Source of the DNA: Pelagomonas calceolata
Taxonomy: Eukaryota; Sar; Pelagophyceae; Pelagomonadales; Pelagomonadaceae
Direction of reading: 5' to 3'
Length of the DNA stretch: 64,000 bases
NCBI GenBank assembly: GCA_918797485.1
Contig: CAKKNE010000001.1
Location: 992,001 to 1,056,000 of the forward strand
The notes beneath the pieces were generated by a model. The model ran no database searches, was not told where the DNA came from, and saw nothing but the letters and a program-made list of their open reading frames with translations. How positions within the stretch are numbered: position 1 is the stretch's first letter; the number at the start of each line of letters is the position of its first letter. This document shows, in pieces, positions 1 through 8,239 of this stretch. The position numbers and the translations under genes are program-made.

Positions 1-20
1 TAGACGAGAAGCAGTTTGGG

Positions 21-539
21 ATGGCGCGCAGGGCACACACCACGTGGCAGAACAAGCTCGCAAAAGGGGCCAAGCCGCCGCGCGCCGCGCCGAAGCGCAA
101 GGCGCCCGCGAAGCCGGCCGCGAAGCGCCGCAAGCCGCGGTACGAGGACGACGACGACGAGGCTTTTACGGCGCCGGCGCCGGCGCGTACCGGTACCGGC
201 GGGCGAAGGTCCGCGCGGGCCACGGCGACGAGGGGGAGCATGCGCGAGGCCTCCGACGACGAGGACTTCGAATTGGTCGATGTTGACGAACCCGCGCCCG
301 CGCCCGCGCCGCCGCCGCCAAAACGGGCGCGGACAGCGCCCCAGCAAGAGTTCAAGAAGGGTGACCGAGTCGACGCCAAGTTCGGGTACCGGTGGTACCG
401 GGCCACGGTCGACGAGGTGATCCGCGACGCCGCGGGAAAGATCACGAAGTACGAGATCCGCTGGCCGTCGAACGACGACTGCAACCGCATCGCGCGCGGG
501 AACGTTCGCGCGCCCGTCGATGGGACCGAGGAGGGGTAA
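21..539 (+). CDS. Basic protein with C-terminal Tudor/Agenet-like domain
   Basis: A 172-residue protein starting at an ATG. The first ~115 residues are low-complexity (Arg/Lys/Ala/Pro-rich with short acidic runs), as in chromatin-associated linkers. The last ~60 residues form one compact segment beginning FKKGDRVDAKFGYRWYRATV and continuing with a strand that ends YEIRWPSND, the pattern of Tudor/Agenet/chromo-barrel folds that bind methylated histone tails. It probably acts in the nucleus as a reader module; the target is unknown. The window starts 20 bases upstream, so a longer 5' end cannot be excluded. Family assignment is by pattern only. Confidence 0.6.
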   Translation: MARRAHTTWQNKLAKGAKPPRAAPKRKAPAKPAAKRRKPRYEDDDDEAFTAPAPARTGTGGRRSARATATRGSMREASDDEDFELVDVDEPAPAPAPPPPKRARTAPQQEFKKGDRVDAKFGYRWYRATVDEVIRDAAGKITKYEIRWPSNDDCNRIARGNVRAPVDGTEEG

Positions 540-562
540 GACGATTCTTAGGCACGCGTGGA

Positions 563-2638
563 TCACACCCTGACGAGGATGCAGGCGTCGAAGGGGACCC
601 TAAAGTGTGCTTCGATGTTGTACGCGCGATCATCCTCGTCAAGGCCTTCAACTGTAAATTCCTCGCCGGCGAGTTCTTCCATGTCCTCGACCCAATCGAC
701 GAATCTATCCGCCCCCGGTGCCCGCCGCTCGCAGAGCCTTCGGAACTCGTCGACATTGTCGATAATGCGTATCACGGATTGATTCGGAACGAGGTCTCCG
801 CGCCACGCCGTCATGGGCGTACCAGCAGCAGCAACGACGCCGGAGGGACGGTCGACGGTGAGCAGCCGCACGACCTCGTTGCCTAAGCCCCGCTCACCGG
901 CTCGCGCGACGAAGGACTTCACCTGTTCTCGAAGCTTAAACGCCTCTAGGAGCATGTCGCGGTCGGACGATGTCCCCTCCGCGCACTCGCACTCGGGAGA
1001 CGGCGCCGCCGCCGCGAGGTGCTCCTTCGCAGAATCGAGGCCGCCGGGCAGTTCCCCGACGAGCTTGAGGCGCGCCGACGCGAGGTGCCAGGCAGCGGCT
1101 GCGTTGCCGTCTACTAGGCCGTTCTCAATCGCGGAAGCGACTAGATTACGGCCGTCGGTATGGTCCGCCAGACGCGTGCCCATTCGTTGATTCGTGAGCG
1201 GCGACGACTTTTTCTGGCGCAGCCAACGCTCGATGTGTGCCCGCTCGTAGCACTTGCCGTCTTCCGCGATGACCGGCCGCACCACGAGGCTTTGAGAGAT
1301 TGGACAGGTCACCGATGCGAGGACGGCCTCCGCGAACGTGCCGTTCGTGCCGTTCGCCGCGCGGGGGCGCTTCTTGCCTCGCCGCTCGCCCCCCGTCTTA
1401 GCCTCGCGCCGCGGCGCGGGCGCGGGCGCCGGCGGCATCGGTGGCGCGGCAGGCATCGCAGGCACCGGCGGAAGAGCCACCCGCTGGGCGGCCTCGCGTG
1501 CCCATTGAGCAGCTCCACCGAGCCCGTTCTCGAGTCGCAGCTCCACCGTCCGCGCCACATTGAGCAGGTCGTCGTCGTTCCTGTCGCCCCGGGGGTAGAT
1601 ATTCATGTTCAGCGAGACGCGGAGGTCCTCGATCGGCCGCGTGTTGTGCGTCGCATCGACGAGCCTTACCTCGATGCACGTCGCGTCCGTCTCCTCGAGG
1701 CCCACAGCCACGTCGTTCCACGGTAGGAGGCTCAGGAGGTCGACCGTCGCGTTGGCCGGGTCCGAGCCCTTGACCCACCGCCGGACCTCGAGCTGGCAAA
1801 GGTTGAGGTCGTCGTTGGAAGTGTCCGTCGCGCTCGTCGTGAGGCACGCGGCGCAGGCGCAGCGGTGCGCGGTGTTCGCCAGGGAGTCGAAGGCCTCGGC
1901 CTCGTAGCGCACGATGCCGAAATCGCCGCTCCGCAGGTCGCGCGCGGCCTCGAGGAAGGCGTCGCGCGGCGCCGGGTCCCACCGGGAGAGCGGCAGCTCC
2001 CGGGAGAGGTCGCGGGGGCGCATCGCCTGCAGGCGCCGGAGGTCGCCGCCCGCCGCCGCGCGGACCGCGGCCCGCACCTCCGCGTTGCCGTCGCCGCCGA
2101 CGTGCGCCTCGAGCCAGTCGTCGAGGGTGATCTCGTCCGTGCCGGCCTCCCTGAACGTGATGCGCTGCGCCTGGCCCGCGACGCGCTTCAAGGTCAGGGT
2201 CGTGAAAGTCTCGATGCTTCCCGTGACACCGTCGATAACCGCAAAGCGGATGGGGCGCGTCTCGTCGGGCATGAGCCTACAAAACCACGAGGGGTCGACC
2301 TGGGCGAGGCTGTCGATCCTCTTCCAGCCCCTGGGATTGGGGTCGTTCTCGCCCTGGTGCCACCGCAGACCGTCCCGTAAGTTCTGGCGGCGCTCCTCGT
2401 CGCGCGTCACAAGGTGGCCGTCCGCGCAAATGCCGGAGAGCTGGAGCACGTCGAGGACGCTCCGGCCCGTCGGCACACACAGGAGATCGCCCTCCCGCAG
2501 GCGGCCGAGGCCCCGCGCCTCCGGATCCGCGCCCACGGCGGGCAGCTCGCCGCCCTGCGCGCCGATCAGGGCAGCCTCCCGCTTGAAGATCTCGAGGGTC
2601 CGGACCCTGGCCGGTCGTCGTACCAGTGTACGTCGCAT
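563..2638 (-). CDS. U-box protein, putative E3 ubiquitin ligase
   Basis: 691 residues from an ATG at 2638. Residues ~430-500 form a U-box: VTCPISQSLVVRPVIAEDG is followed by a Tyr-Glu-Arg helix and a closing SPLTNQRM, the usual order of this zinc-free RING-like E2-binding fold. An Ala-rich helical stretch follows. The last ~70 residues (IIDNVDEFRRLCE..., WVEDMEELAGEEFTV) resemble the SH3-like repeats of Mind-bomb-type ligases. The first 400 residues have no domain I recognise. Expected role: substrate ubiquitination in cytosol or nucleus. It is divergent with the threonine dehydratase gene and shares the 2725-2747 motif region with it. Confidence 0.7.
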   Translation of the reverse strand: MRRTLVRRPARVRTLEIFKREAALIGAQGGELPAVGADPEARGLGRLREGDLLCVPTGRSVLDVLQLSGICADGHLVTRDEERRQNLRDGLRWHQGENDPNPRGWKRIDSLAQVDPSWFCRLMPDETRPIRFAVIDGVTGSIETFTTLTLKRVAGQAQRITFREAGTDEITLDDWLEAHVGGDGNAEVRAAVRAAAGGDLRRLQAMRPRDLSRELPLSRWDPAPRDAFLEAARDLRSGDFGIVRYEAEAFDSLANTAHRCACAACLTTSATDTSNDDLNLCQLEVRRWVKGSDPANATVDLLSLLPWNDVAVGLEETDATCIEVRLVDATHNTRPIEDLRVSLNMNIYPRGDRNDDDLLNVARTVELRLENGLGGAAQWAREAAQRVALPPVPAMPAAPPMPPAPAPAPRREAKTGGERRGKKRPRAANGTNGTFAEAVLASVTCPISQSLVVRPVIAEDGKCYERAHIERWLRQKKSSPLTNQRMGTRLADHTDGRNLVASAIENGLVDGNAAAAWHLASARLKLVGELPGGLDSAKEHLAAAAPSPECECAEGTSSDRDMLLEAFKLREQVKSFVARAGERGLGNEVVRLLTVDRPSGVVAAAGTPMTAWRGDLVPNQSVIRIIDNVDEFRRLCERRAPGADRFVDWVEDMEELAGEEFTVEGLDEDDRAYNIEAHFRVPFDACILVRV

Positions 2639-2724
2639 TTTATCTGCTTTCCACGGCTGCAGCGACCACGGGACGCCGCGTTGGCTTTTTTTGTCTCGGA
2701 TCTCTCGCTTGGATCTCGGCTCGA

Positions 2725-2747
2725 GCTAGCGTCCTGTAAGGCACTAG
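2725..2747 (-). promoter_or_regulatory. CTAG/GCTAGC promoter-type motif, copy 1
   Basis: GCTAGC followed by a spacer ending TGTAAGGCACTAG; same 23-bp layout as 15 other intergenic copies. It lies 87 bp from the U-box start and 153 bp from the threonine dehydratase start, in a divergent intergenic region with no other feature. Confidence 0.6.
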
Positions 2748-2899
2748 CAAGCAAGCCAGTCGCCGCAATCCACGCAATTAACGCTGCATTCAGCCGCTTT
2801 CGCCCATTGCACACTGCTGCAGGAGTGCTTTGGCATCCGTGGAGCACCTGCTGCGGGCTCACGTGCATAACTCATCGATTGCAAGAGATTGAAGTAGCC

Positions 2900-4679
2900 A
2901 TGCGAGCCGCAACACGCGTCCTGCGCCGCAGCACGACACCCAAAGCACTACGACGCCACGCGGCATCAATAAAAACATTCGACGACCAGTTCGACTACCT
3001 GCGGGAGATCCTCAACAGTAGAGTCTACGACGCGGCCGTCGAGACGCCGCTCCAGCACGCCGCGAAGCTCTCGTCCATAACGAACTGCGACGCCTACGTC
3101 AAAAGGGAGGACCTCCAGCCCGTCTTCTCGTTCAAGATCCGCGGCGCCTACAACCGCATCGTCAATCTCGGAGACGTCAAAGGTGTTGTCGCTTGTTCGG
3201 CGGGTAATCATGCTCAAGGTGTGGCCAAGAGCTGTTCAATACTAAATCTTCCTGCCGTTATAGTGATGCCTTTGGCAACACCTAGAATAAAAGTGGATGC
3301 CGTGGGTAGACACGGTGGTTCGAACGTCGAAGTGCGACTCCATGGCAATACCTACGACGAGGCCGCGGCGGAGGCCAAACGGCTCGTAGATGAGGAAGGA
3401 TTGACCTTAGTTCATCCGTTCGACGACCCTCTCGTTATCGCAGGACAAGGGTCCGTCGGTGCTGAAATATTAAGGCAGAGAAATGGCAGAAGGTTGGATG
3501 CGATCTTCTGCTGCTGTGGGGGTGGCGGGTTGCTGGCCGGCGTCGCGGCCTACGTGAAGCAGGTAAGACCGGACGTGAAGGTGTACGGGGTGGAAGCCGA
3601 GGACGCGGCCGGCATGACGGCTTCGCTCGAAGCGGGCAAGCCCGTCGTGTTGGACCATGTTGGTCTATTTGCGGACGGTGCCGCGGTCAAAGCCATCGGC
3701 CAGGAGACCTTTAAACTGTGCGATCGGTACGTGGACGGCATGATCACCGTCGACAACGACGAGATCTGCGCGCACGCGGCGTCCTTGCATCGTCTGGCGT
3801 GGCGCGTCGATGGCGTCTTAGCTCGACGCGTCGCTTCGATGGCACCGCTCGTCGATGGCGTCTTAGCTCGACGCGTCGCGTCGATGGCGTCGAGGGCGCG
3901 CGCGATCGTCCCGACGCCGTCGCCGCGACACCCAGTGACACGCAGGCGCCGCGATCAAGCAGGGCTTCGAGGACACGAGATGTGTGTTAGAACCCGCAGG
4001 AGCACTGGCCTTGGCGGGCCTGAAGAAGCACGCCTCGTCACAGAGTGGAGACGACGTTCCTACCTATGTAGCGGTCGCGTCCGGCGCGAACATGGACTTT
4101 GACCGGTTGCGCTTCGTGAGCGAGCGAGCGGACACGAGCGAGGTGCGACTAGCTGTCAAGGTGCCCGAGGAGCCGGGCGCGTTCCGGGCGTTTTACGAAC
4201 AGATTTATCCGTGCAACGTGACCGAATTTTCGTACAGATTCTACAAGTCGAACCGGCCGGCGGACATTATCATTGCGTTTCAACCTAGGACGTCGACATA
4301 TATGGAGCGGCTCGAGAAGGGCGGGTATGCACCGAGAAACGTCACGGACGACGATTTGGTGTCCTCGCACTTACGACATGTCGCTGGTGGTCGAAGTGCG
4401 GATGTGGGTAGTGAGCGCTTGTTCCGCTTCGAGTTCCCGGAGGCGCCGGGTGCTCTCAGAAAGTTCCTGTCGTACTTCGAGGACTCGTTCTTCAACGTCT
4501 CGCTGTTTCATTATAGAAACTACGGCCACGACTTCGGGCGGGTCTTGGTGGGCTTGCAGGCCTCCCAAAGCAAGGAGGACGATCAGAAATTAGACGCCTT
4601 CCTGGACGCGCTGGGGTACCGGTACGCGGAGGAGACGAGCAACGCGACGTACAAGCAGTTCATGACCGACGAGGGGTAG
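2900..4679 (+). CDS. ilvA: Threonine dehydratase (biosynthetic), organelle-targeted
   Basis: Exons 2900-3767 and 3946-4679 give 533 residues. The enzyme deaminates threonine to 2-oxobutanoate, the first step to isoleucine, using PLP. The first ~25 residues (MRAATRVLRRSTTPKALRRH) are a basic presequence. The PLP lysine lies in VFSFKIRGAYNR (about residue 79) and the phosphate loop is CCGGGGLLAG. The C-terminal third holds two ACT-like regulatory repeats (VKVPEEPGAFRAFY and FEFPEAPGALRKFL), as in the feedback-inhibited bacterial enzyme of ~514 residues. Splicing restores ICAAIKQGFEDTRCVLEPAG across the junction; unspliced, the frame is lost. The nearest upstream ATG in frame after the promoter motif was taken as start. 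Confidence 0.93.
3768..3945 (+). other. GC-AG intron with tandem hairpin repeats (in ilvA)
   Basis: A 178-nt intron starting GCGCGCACGC and ending CACGCAG, placed because only this pair restores the conserved threonine dehydratase sequence. Inside are two ~50-bp tandem copies of a unit containing TCGATGGCGTCTTAGCTCG, the same TCGATGGCG core that sits in the middle of introners elsewhere in the window. No clean target duplication is visible; GCGC recurs at both ends. Confidence 0.75.
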
Positions 4680-4858
4680 CGTAAGTGTAGTAGCTTTATC
4701 TTGGTCTCCGGCGTCGCGACGTGCGGCGGCGGCGTAGAGCGTCCCGCTGCTACGCCTCGTAGATCCTCTTTTGCGCGTCGCCCCTGTGGGCGTGACTAGT
4801 ATTTGATCGAACTTAGTACGCGCAAGTACCCTGCCCGAAGGGACTCACGGCATGCCAG

Positions 4859-5830
4859 CTAATAGTTGAACTCGTGGTGGACCTCCTTCTCGAAGCCGAG
4901 GAAGCAGTGGCCCCTCGCCGCCTCCGCCTTGAGCATCCTAATGGTCTCATCGAAGGGCCGCGGCGTCCGGTCGGCGAACGGCTTTTTGAGCTCGTCCTCG
5001 TCCCAGAAACAGAGGAGGCGCGCCTGGTACCAGTCCTCGTGCTCCTTGGACACTTCGGACAGCCGCGCGGAACCCTTAATGTTCCTGTTGGCGTAAAGGT
5101 CCGCGTACTGGAGGTTGGAGGGATGGCACAGCTCCCGGATGACCACGTTTGGGCGGCCGTTTGCGTCGAAGGCCGGTCGTAGCCCTCGCCGCGCGTAGTC
5201 CGCGCGGATAACGCTTTTCGGTATAATGTGGTCGTAGCTAAATTTGTGATCGGCGTCGGCCTGTCGGCGCTTGAAGACCTCCTCGAGCGTGAGGCGGCCG
5301 TGGGGCCTCGGCATGGAGGCCAGCATGATTTCGTTAATCTGCTTGGGCGTGTAGTCCGGGCAGATGTCGTCCGTGGCGATGCCAAAGTAAGTCGTCCAGC
5401 CATTTGTAACGCCACGCGCCGGGTCATTGCGGACACTTCCTACGCCCGACGAACGCATCACGCTCATTAAGAGCGCGCCCGCGATGGAGCTTCCGTGCGA
5501 CGGGTCGTTCGGATAGTTCTGGCACGGACACTTATAGACGTCTCGGCCAGTCTTCGGGCAGTAGCGCCTAGAACGAGTAAAGGGTTGGCCGGCTCGCGAC
5601 CGACCAGTGCCCGCCGAGACCACCTCTTGGCCGGCTCGAGACAGACGATCGCCAACCGTCCGTGCTCCGAACTTCTTGTTGGCGCCACCACCACCACGTC
5701 GACCTCGCCGGTAACGCGCTATGAGATCCGCCTCGGCCTTCTCCGCAGCCTTGCGCACGCTAGCGGCCCGCCTCGGCCGCGGCGTCCGTCGAGAGTCCCA
5801 GACGACGTCGCCCAGGTCGTCGCACGGCAT
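4859..5830 (-). CDS. HNH-like nuclease-domain protein
   Basis: 323 residues from an ATG at 5830. The C-terminal half holds an HNH-type signature: FSYDHIIPKSVI (Asp-His pair), then ELCHPSNLQYAD with Asn-Leu-Gln, then Asn-Arg-Asn-Ile-Lys-Gly, the spacing of metal-dependent His-Asn-His nucleases. A CPKTGRDVYKCPCQNYPND segment around residues 90-108 could hold a second metal site. The N-terminus is basic and low-complexity. Substrate is unknown; stand-alone HNH proteins occur in mobile elements and viruses, but nothing of that kind surrounds this one. Its 5' end lies close to the divergent gene at 5880, and its first ~35 codons could be antisense to that gene's leader. Confidence 0.6.
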   Translation of the reverse strand: MPCDDLGDVVWDSRRTPRPRRAASVRKAAEKAEADLIARYRRGRRGGGGANKKFGARTVGDRLSRAGQEVVSAGTGRSRAGQPFTRSRRYCPKTGRDVYKCPCQNYPNDPSHGSSIAGALLMSVMRSSGVGSVRNDPARGVTNGWTTYFGIATDDICPDYTPKQINEIMLASMPRPHGRLTLEEVFKRRQADADHKFSYDHIIPKSVIRADYARRGLRPAFDANGRPNVVIRELCHPSNLQYADLYANRNIKGSARLSEVSKEHEDWYQARLLCFWDEDELKKPFADRTPRPFDETIRMLKAEAARGHCFLGFEKEVHHEFNY

Positions 5831-5879
5831 CGCCGACTACCGCTTCGAGAGTTGGTTCGACCAACGCGAGATCGTGCGG

Positions 5880-6134
5880 ATGAAGCTCGCGATCGTCGAC
5901 CTCATCGAAGCGGTCCATCGCGGCCGGACAGACGCGCCCGTAGACGTCTCTGCGCAGGAGCTCGACGCGGCGCGGGCCAAGGCGGCCGCCTTGCATGCAG
6001 CCGCGGCGGCCGCCGCCGCGGACTTGGCGACCAAGAAGCGGCAACGGCGCGATATGCTCGATAGGCAGATCGCGCGGTTGCAAGCAGAACGGGACGCCCT
6101 GGAATCGGACGCCGACACGTGCGTTGTTTCGTGA
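5880..6134 (+). CDS. Small coiled-coil protein, unrecognised
   Basis: 84 residues from the ATG at 5880 (MKLAIVDLIEAVHRG). The second half is an Ala-rich stretch leading to a clear heptad helix (KKRQRRDMLDRQIARLQAER). An upstream in-frame ATG at 5721 would give 137 residues with an arginine-rich leader, but that part overlaps the 5' end of the HNH gene on the other strand. I do not recognise the family and the start is uncertain. Confidence 0.4.
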   Translation: MKLAIVDLIEAVHRGRTDAPVDVSAQELDAARAKAAALHAAAAAAAADLATKKRQRRDMLDRQIARLQAERDALESDADTCVVS

Positions 6135-6188
6135 GCCGTCGCCCTGGGGTTCGAGGACCTCACCGTGACTAGCAAGTAAAACATGGAA

Positions 6189-8013
6189 TTAACTAGTACT
6201 ATTCGACGCGTTGCGCTGCTCGTCCAGATCCGCGCAGAGCGCAGGACTGATCAGCGGCCGCGCGGGCCGATCCTTCCGTCGAAACGCGAAGGCGGCGGCC
6301 CGCGACTCGTTCCACTTTTGCTGAAACGCGGCCCGCGCGACGGCGACGTCGTGGAACGTCGAGGCACCCGTGCCGCGAGGTAGAAGCGTATCGCACGACG
6401 ACAGGATGAAGTTCTCGGCCAGGGCGTCCAATAAACCAGAACGTGATCCCCGGTCCGCGACGCGCCCCCTTTGACCGACTGAGAGTATATGCGTATCCGG
6501 TCGCTCCTCTAGGTGGTGCATCAGCATCCACTTCGTTTTCTTCGACTCGTGGTCGGCGGCGATGTAAACATTGGGATGTGGGATTCCATTTAGTGCTTGT
6601 TCGAGGTGGACCTTGTACCTATGTGCAAATCGACCAGTGAGTCCCTCGCCGTCGAGCATGCGTCGCGTCGATGGCGTGCAGGGTCATGGTTCCCCAGTGG
6701 ACGCGCCGCCGCCGCAGCAACAATTGATTTATGCACTACCTTGTACTTCAAGTTCTCCGTCTGTTGTTTCCCGTCGCCCGGAAGGTTATCTGCGCGTCTC
6801 AGATGCATTCCCACGTCGCACTTTATGTTTTTGTCGCCGAGTGCCTTGTGCACCCTAGATACGATCGAGGCGCGGGCGTCTCCCAACAACCAGCTCATCA
6901 ATCCACCAAACTCGGCCCACGGGTTGCCCGCTTTCGGGTCGAGGCCCCACGCCCTCCGCAGGTTCTTGTTGCACGTCAACGCCCAGCCCCAATAAAAAAA
7001 GCCGTACGTGCACAGGTAGGGGTCCTCCTTGCCTGTGCGGAGTCAACCAGTGAGACCTCCACGCCATCGAGCAGATGCAGTTACCGGGATAAGCGCCTAA
7101 AAATTTGATTTCCACACAGCTCCTCGCGCCAATCCGGACCTAGTTTGTGGGTACGCAGGTGGTCCGCCGTCTTCCGATCGTCCTCTTCCCCAATAGCCCA
7201 CCGTTTCAGTGGCTTAGCGTGGCGCTTGATGTCGTCTCTACACCGAGTGATCGCGGCATGCGCATGACCTGTGCATAAATCAACCAGTGAGTCGGGCGCG
7301 CCCGATAATTCTTCATCAAGTCCTTTCTCGGCGAGAACGCGGTCGCACAGCCTGAATCGAGCGGCGAGAGACCACACCGCCACGCCGTCGAGCAGGCATC
7401 GCGTCGATGGCGTGGAGGCCATGATTCAGCCGTGACGGACGCGCCGCGACAATTTGATTTATGCACTGGGTATGACTCCCGACGCCCCACTGCGCCCTCG
7501 TTTCGTTCTCCACAAATAGGTCGTTGATCGACGTCGGGTCGCAGTCGCCGTGGTTCGTGTGTCTGCCTGTGTGGAAATCAACCAGTGCGTCGGGTACTGC
7601 ATCGCCACGCCATCGAGCAGGCGTCGCGTCGATGGCGTGGAGGACAACGAACGCGCCGTAAAATTTTGATTTCCACACAGGTATCTACAATCCGTGTGCG
7701 GCCAGAGCACGATGAGCGATCGCCCCGTCGCCATCGCGAGCGCGAGCGTTGACGTGACGATGTTGATGCGGTTGCCCAATCCATAGTCGTCGGCGAAGGC
7801 GATGAGGAACTTACCGTTCTCCTTGCGCTCACGCCGCTGCGCCGTCGACCAATCGCTGAGCGCCGGCCCCCAAACGCCGCCGCTGCGATCCATTCCCGCG
7901 AGGAAACGCTGCTTGAGTAGGGCGAGGTGCGCGTTGTTCACCGCTTCGCCGCCAACCATCGTCTTGGCTGCCCGGGCCGTGCCGGCCAGCAGCAGGGCGA
8001 GGCTTAGCTGCAT
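6189..8013 (-). CDS. Secreted fucosyltransferase-like glycosyltransferase, five exons
   Basis: Exons 8013-7689, 7566-7477, 7268-7128, 7032-6747 and 6618-6189 give 423 residues. The N-terminus is a signal peptide (MQLSLALLLAGTARAA). The GLGNRINIVTSTLALAMATG block with a later DVGMHLRRADN matches the donor-site pattern of fucosyltransferases of the xyloglucan/GT23/GT37 type (G-x-GNR and H-x-R-x-D), so a Golgi or secretory GDP-fucose transferase is likely; the acceptor is unknown. All four introns are introners with 8-bp flanking duplications, and excision keeps the frame each time (for example CR|HTNHGDCDP and LK|YKVHLEQ). Five other introner-free or introner-poor genes nearby make this an unusually heavy load. 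Confidence 0.8.
6619..6738. mobile_element. Introner, family A (fucosyltransferase intron 4)
   Basis: A 120-bp element with ends related to CTGTGCAAATCGACC and GATTTATGCAC. It is flanked by a perfect 8-bp duplication CCTTGTAC (6611-6618 and 6739-6746). Read on the minus strand the intron is 6746-6619: it starts with the GT of the duplicated GTACAAGG and ends with the element's AG. Confidence 0.88.
7033..7119. mobile_element. Introner, family A (fucosyltransferase intron 3)
   Basis: An 87-bp element running from CTGTGCGGAGTCAACC to TTTGATTTCCACACAG. The flanks are CTCCTTGC (7025-7032) and CTCCTCGC (7120-7127), a 7/8 match. On the minus strand the intron 7127-7033 begins with GC from the duplication and ends AG, so it is a GC-AG intron. 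Confidence 0.86.
7269..7468. mobile_element. Introner, family A (fucosyltransferase intron 2)
   Basis: A 200-bp element from CTGTGCATAAATCAACC to TTTGATTTATGCACTG, containing a CGCCATCGA...TCGATGGCG hairpin. The flanks are CGCATGAC (7261-7268) and GGTATGAC (7469-7476), a 6/8 match, so it is probably older than the others. The minus-strand intron 7476-7269 starts with the GT of GTCATACC. Confidence 0.84.
7567..7680. mobile_element. Introner, family A (fucosyltransferase intron 1)
   Basis: A 114-bp element with well-matched inverted ends, CTGTGTGGAAATCAA and TTGATTTCCACACAG, around the hairpin core CCATCGAGCAG...TCGATGGCGTGG. The flanks are GTGTCTGC (7559-7566) and GTATCTAC (7681-7688), a 6/8 match. 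The minus-strand intron is 7688-7567, with GT taken from the duplication and AG from the element. Confidence 0.88.
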
Positions 8014-8239
8014 AGGAGATGCATTGCTAGCATGCCCATAATTGGGCTGCCTCTACGACCTGCCGCTGGCTACCGCACGTAGAGCAGGAGCAATGCTGCT
8101 TAAGGGAAGTACGTTACGGTCCTCAAAGCCACCCAAAGCCACCGATGCGCCTCAGACAGCACGCGCAACCCAAAAAATTGCGGGCGTCAGGGCGGGTTTT
8201 GCCAGGTCGCGTCGAACAACAACAGTACTAACTACACAT

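Noticed and set aside
2414-2899. In-frame extension of ilvA upstream of ATG 2900
   Set aside because: It runs through the promoter-type motif and antisense to the U-box gene, and the residues look random; the presequence begins at 2900.
4859-5830. HNH gene as part of a Cas9/IscB or homing intron system
   Set aside because: No RuvC parts, no repeats, no intron around it; only the HNH signature is present.
6150-6175. GGGGTTCGAGGACCTC as a tRNA T-arm
   Set aside because: No matching acceptor, D or anticodon arms nearby; no tRNA or rRNA gene was found in the window.
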